Assembly (NCBI GenBank): GCA_013043685.1
Contig: JABDNT010000002.1
Coordinates: 146,505-210,504 of the forward strand
Source of the DNA: Flavobacteriaceae bacterium
Lineage (GTDB): Bacteria > Bacteroidota > Bacteroidia > Flavobacteriales > Flavobacteriaceae
Reading direction: 5' to 3'
Length of the DNA stretch: 64,000 nt
How positions within the stretch are numbered: position 1 is the stretch's first letter; the number at the start of each line of letters is the position of its first letter. Position numbers and translations under genes: made by a program. The notes under the pieces are model-generated. The model was given only the letters and a program-made list of their open reading frames with translations, had not been told where the DNA came from and made no database searches. Positions 61,595 through 64,000 of this stretch are shown here, piece by piece.

Positions 61595-64000
61595 ATGAAA
61601 AAACTAATCAAAAATTCTAAAGTCTTAGTAACATTTTTATTTACCTCCTTAGTACTATTTTTCCTGATCTATCAAGTTCCCGTGAATCCTGAAGTTGACC
61701 AAGCGGATGATGTTGACTTGACAATTACAGACTCCGATACTTCAAGAGATGGAGAGGGAGATACCTTTTCCATTGTAGCCTACGATAAAACAACCGGACA
61801 GGTTGGAGGTGCAGGATGCAGTTGTGTGAGTATTTCAGGGGGAATAGACTTCCTGAGCGACCTTATTACGGATGGAACCACAAATTCTGATAATATCGTG
61901 GGTGCAATTCACTCACAAGCTAGTTATCAGGAACCCAATCAAATTAATGCCAGGAATCGAATGTTGGCCGGAGATTCTCCTTCCCAAATTATTAATTGGC
62001 TTGAAAATAACGATTGTTGCGGCGGTCCTGGTTCTCGTCAATATGGCGTTGTTGGAGTAGACAATCCTGGCGCAGCCGGGTATACAGGTTCTTCGAACGG
62101 TAATTATGCAAATGACATTCAGATTGATAATGCATTTTACACAGTTTCTATTCAGGGAAATATTCTTGATACCTCAAATGGCCAGGACTTACTGAATGAT
62201 ATGAGAGATGCTTTTAATTCTTCAACCGGTACACTTGCCGATAAATTACTAAGTGCCATGCAGGCGGCGAAGCGAGTGGGTGGTGACAACCGATGTGCCT
62301 CTCGTGGAAATAGCGGCCGTACGGCTTTTGTGCAGGTTCTTTCTCCCGGTGAAACCAGCCCATCCTTGTTCTTCACTACTGGAAACGCTGTCGCCGATGG
62401 AATAGAACCTATCGACGAATTACAATGCCTGTATGATTCATCTATAACGCCTCCTACATGCCGTGAAACGGTGACAACCTTTCCATATACGATGGATTTT
62501 GAAGATAGCGTATGGGTGAAAGATGAGAATAATTGTACAGGAAACGATAAATCCTGGATACGATCGAGATTTGCCACTCCCTCTAGTAATACGGGGCCGA
62601 CCGGGGCAAGCCAAGGGCTTTTATATATGTTCGTAGAAGCTAGCACCACATTTAACGGTAGGGCGATAATGACCTCCCCTTGTCTGGTCTTGCCAGGGAA
62701 TGAGTCCGTATCCCTAACATTTGATTATCATATGTTTGGAGCAGATATGGGAACCCTCTCGGCCACTATCAATAATGGATCTGGATGGACAACTTTATGG
62801 TCTCTCAGCGGAGATCAGGGAAATAGCTGGCAGTCTCAGGAAATTGACTTGAGCGCTTATCAGGGCCAAACGGTCCGGTTGCGTTTTGACGGGACGACTG
62901 GAGCTAATTTTGCCAGTGATATGGCGGTGGACAACATAAGAATAGGGGCTCCAGCACCGGTAAACTGTGGCTCCGTGGTAAATACATTCCCTTATGCGGA
63001 AAGCTTTGAGAGTTCGTTTGGCGAATGGTCCCAGGTCACAAATGATGATCTGAATTGGACGCGCAACAGCAATGGAACTCCATCAAATAATACGGGTCCA
63101 TCGAGTGCTTTTGATGGGACGGTATATATATATGTTGAAGCATCTGGAAATGGAACCGGATATCCTAATAAACGAGCAATAATTGAATCAGCTTGTTTTG
63201 ATCTTACCGATAAGACCTCGGCAAATTTCAGTTTTAATTATCATATGTTCGGGTCTAATGACATGGGTTCTATTGACCTTGAAGTTAGCACCAATGGCGG
63301 ATTAAATTGGAATAGCATATGGAACCTGACCGGAAATCAGGGAAATCAATGGTTAGCTCAAAGTATTGATCTTGCTCCATACCTTGGAGAAAGTGCGGTA
63401 CAATTACGATTTAACAGGCTAACCGGCGGTACCTGGCAAGCGGACATAGCTTTGGACAATTTTAACCTCAATGCCGTTGGCGGACCGGATGTTACCCCCC
63501 CAACAGCTCCCGGGAATCTAACGGCGGCCAACACTACTCAAACGACTACCGATTTGAGCTGGGATCCGTCTACCGATAATATTGGAGTAACAGGTTACGA
63601 TATCCTGGAGGGTACAACAGTTATTGGGACGGTATCCGGGACCACTTTCAATGTCACCGGTCTTACTCCTGCAACTTCGTATACCTTTACTGTTATTGCA
63701 AAGGATGCAGCCGGTAATGAATCTGCACCGAGTAACGCTGCCAATGTAACCACCCTGGATCCTCCAGATACTGAGGCGCCAACTTCACCGACCAATCTAT
63801 CGGCATCGAATATTACCATGTTTAGTCTGGATCTGTCGTGGACAGCTTCTACGGATAACGTAGGGGTTACGGGATACGATGTATATGAAGGAGCCAGTGT
63901 GATTGGATCAACCGCAACTACCTCATTTAGTGTAACGGGATTAAGCCCTGCTACATTATACACTTTCACGGTAGTGGCGAAGGATGCCGCCGGGAATGAA
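61595..64000 (+). CDS. Exported DUF1028-MAM-MAM-FN3 protein, 3' end outside window
   Basis: 802 codons without a stop to the right edge. Signal peptide or N-terminal anchor (hydrophobic 9-27), acidic stretch (33-53), DUF1028 domain (about 57-280, starting TFSIVAYDKTTGQVGG and including YGVVGVDNPGAAGYTG), two MAM-like domains (about 296-450 and 464-625, each with the NNTGP and YHMFG blocks), then fibronectin type III modules from about 630 (VTPPTAPGNLTAAN, VTGYDILEG, TFTVIAKDAAGNES, then a second copy). DUF1028 belongs to the Ntn-hydrolase clan, where Thr57 could be the nucleophile if residues 1-56 are removed; inferred. Type IX sorting domain expected at the missing C terminus. Preceded by a 251-bp gap with no exact promoter box. 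Confidence 0.85.
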   Translation, partial: MKKLIKNSKVLVTFLFTSLVLFFLIYQVPVNPEVDQADDVDLTITDSDTSRDGEGDTFSIVAYDKTTGQVGGAGCSCVSISGGIDFLSDLITDGTTNSDNIVGAIHSQASYQEPNQINARNRMLAGDSPSQIINWLENNDCCGGPGSRQYGVVGVDNPGAAGYTGSSNGNYANDIQIDNAFYTVSIQGNILDTSNGQDLLNDMRDAFNSSTGTLADKLLSAMQAAKRVGGDNRCASRGNSGRTAFVQVLSPGETSPSLFFTTGNAVADGIEPIDELQCLYDSSITPPTCRETVTTFPYTMDFEDSVWVKDENNCTGNDKSWIRSRFATPSSNTGPTGASQGLLYMFVEASTTFNGRAIMTSPCLVLPGNESVSLTFDYHMFGADMGTLSATINNGSGWTTLWSLSGDQGNSWQSQEIDLSAYQGQTVRLRFDGTTGANFASDMAVDNIRIGAPAPVNCGSVVNTFPYAESFESSFGEWSQVTNDDLNWTRNSNGTPSNNTGPSSAFDGTVYIYVEASGNGTGYPNKRAIIESACFDLTDKTSANFSFNYHMFGSNDMGSIDLEVSTNGGLNWNSIWNLTGNQGNQWLAQSIDLAPYLGESAVQLRFNRLTGGTWQADIALDNFNLNAVGGPDVTPPTAPGNLTAANTTQTTTDLSWDPSTDNIGVTGYDILEGTTVIGTVSGTTFNVTGLTPATSYTFTVIAKDAAGNESAPSNAANVTTLDPPDTEAPTSPTNLSASNITMFSLDLSWTASTDNVGVTGYDVYEGASVIGSTATTSFSVTGLSPATLYTFTVVAKDAAGNE

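Noticed and set aside
63500..64000. Near-repeat at the right end as a mobile or tandem repeat
   Set aside because: The similarity is between two fibronectin type III modules in one reading frame, ordinary for surface proteins.

Overview
The window reads as chromosomal DNA of a marine-type member of the Bacteroidota, most likely family Flavobacteriaceae. The evidence is the presence of gliding/type IX secretion genes (sprE/porW, gldH), a subtilase with a type IX C-terminal sorting domain, an ATP synthase operon lacking the beta and epsilon genes, several families largely confined to Bacteroidota (DUF6341-, DUF6427-, DUF4254-, DUF4292- and HU-CCDC81/SPOR-type proteins), and many promoters with the Bacteroidota -7 box TAnnTTTG. 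Ribosome binding sites are weak and TTG starts are frequent. No tRNA, rRNA, CRISPR array, insertion sequence or phage gene was seen.

Region 1 (1-20.1 kb) is one long rightward locus for a surface or secreted polysaccharide. A nucleoside-phosphorylase-like gene (cut by the window edge) and rfbBACD (dTDP-L-rhamnose) are followed by a chain-length regulator, a flippase, two different sulfotransferases, three glycosyltransferases, three Wzy/WaaL-type polymerase or ligase membrane proteins, ugd and uxs (UDP-glucuronate, then UDP-xylose) and a WcaJ-type initiating phosphotransferase. A CapK-like adenylate-forming enzyme converges on its end. The predicted product is a sulfated polymer that can draw on rhamnose, glucuronate and xylose.

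Region 2 (20.1-28.2 kb) holds purD, small envelope proteins of unknown function, a family 9 (heptosyl-type) glycosyltransferase, a PaaE-like flavin/[2Fe-2S] reductase and the type IX secretion lipoprotein SprE/PorW. Region 3 (28.2-34.4 kb) is bactofilin, atpZ, a small membrane protein and atpBEFHAG, ending in a strong terminator. Region 4 (34.4-41.3 kb) is a lipoprotein gene and then a tightly coupled run: second flippase, dut, sugar nucleotidyltransferase, TPR protein, DUF4292 lipoprotein and an EnvC-like murein hydrolase activator.

Region 5 (41.3-53.4 kb) carries mostly leftward genes: the secreted subtilase, an acyl-CoA thioesterase, an HU/SPOR peptidoglycan-binding protein divergent from dprA, trpS, plsC, an ECF sigma factor with a partner that looks like a dual-membrane-spanning anti-sigma factor, recA and trhO. 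Region 6 (53.4-64 kb) has ricT-gldH-PBP1A, a two-subunit CoA-transferase with a small membrane protein gene between its subunits, an unexplained short rightward transcription unit ending in its own terminator, a fused oligopeptide-type ABC ATPase and the first 802 codons of a large exported DUF1028-MAM-MAM-FN3 protein that runs off the end.

The best candidates for unusual biology are the sulfated polysaccharide locus, the sigma/anti-sigma pair, the DUF1028 multidomain exported protein and the small unit at 59.3-59.6 kb.
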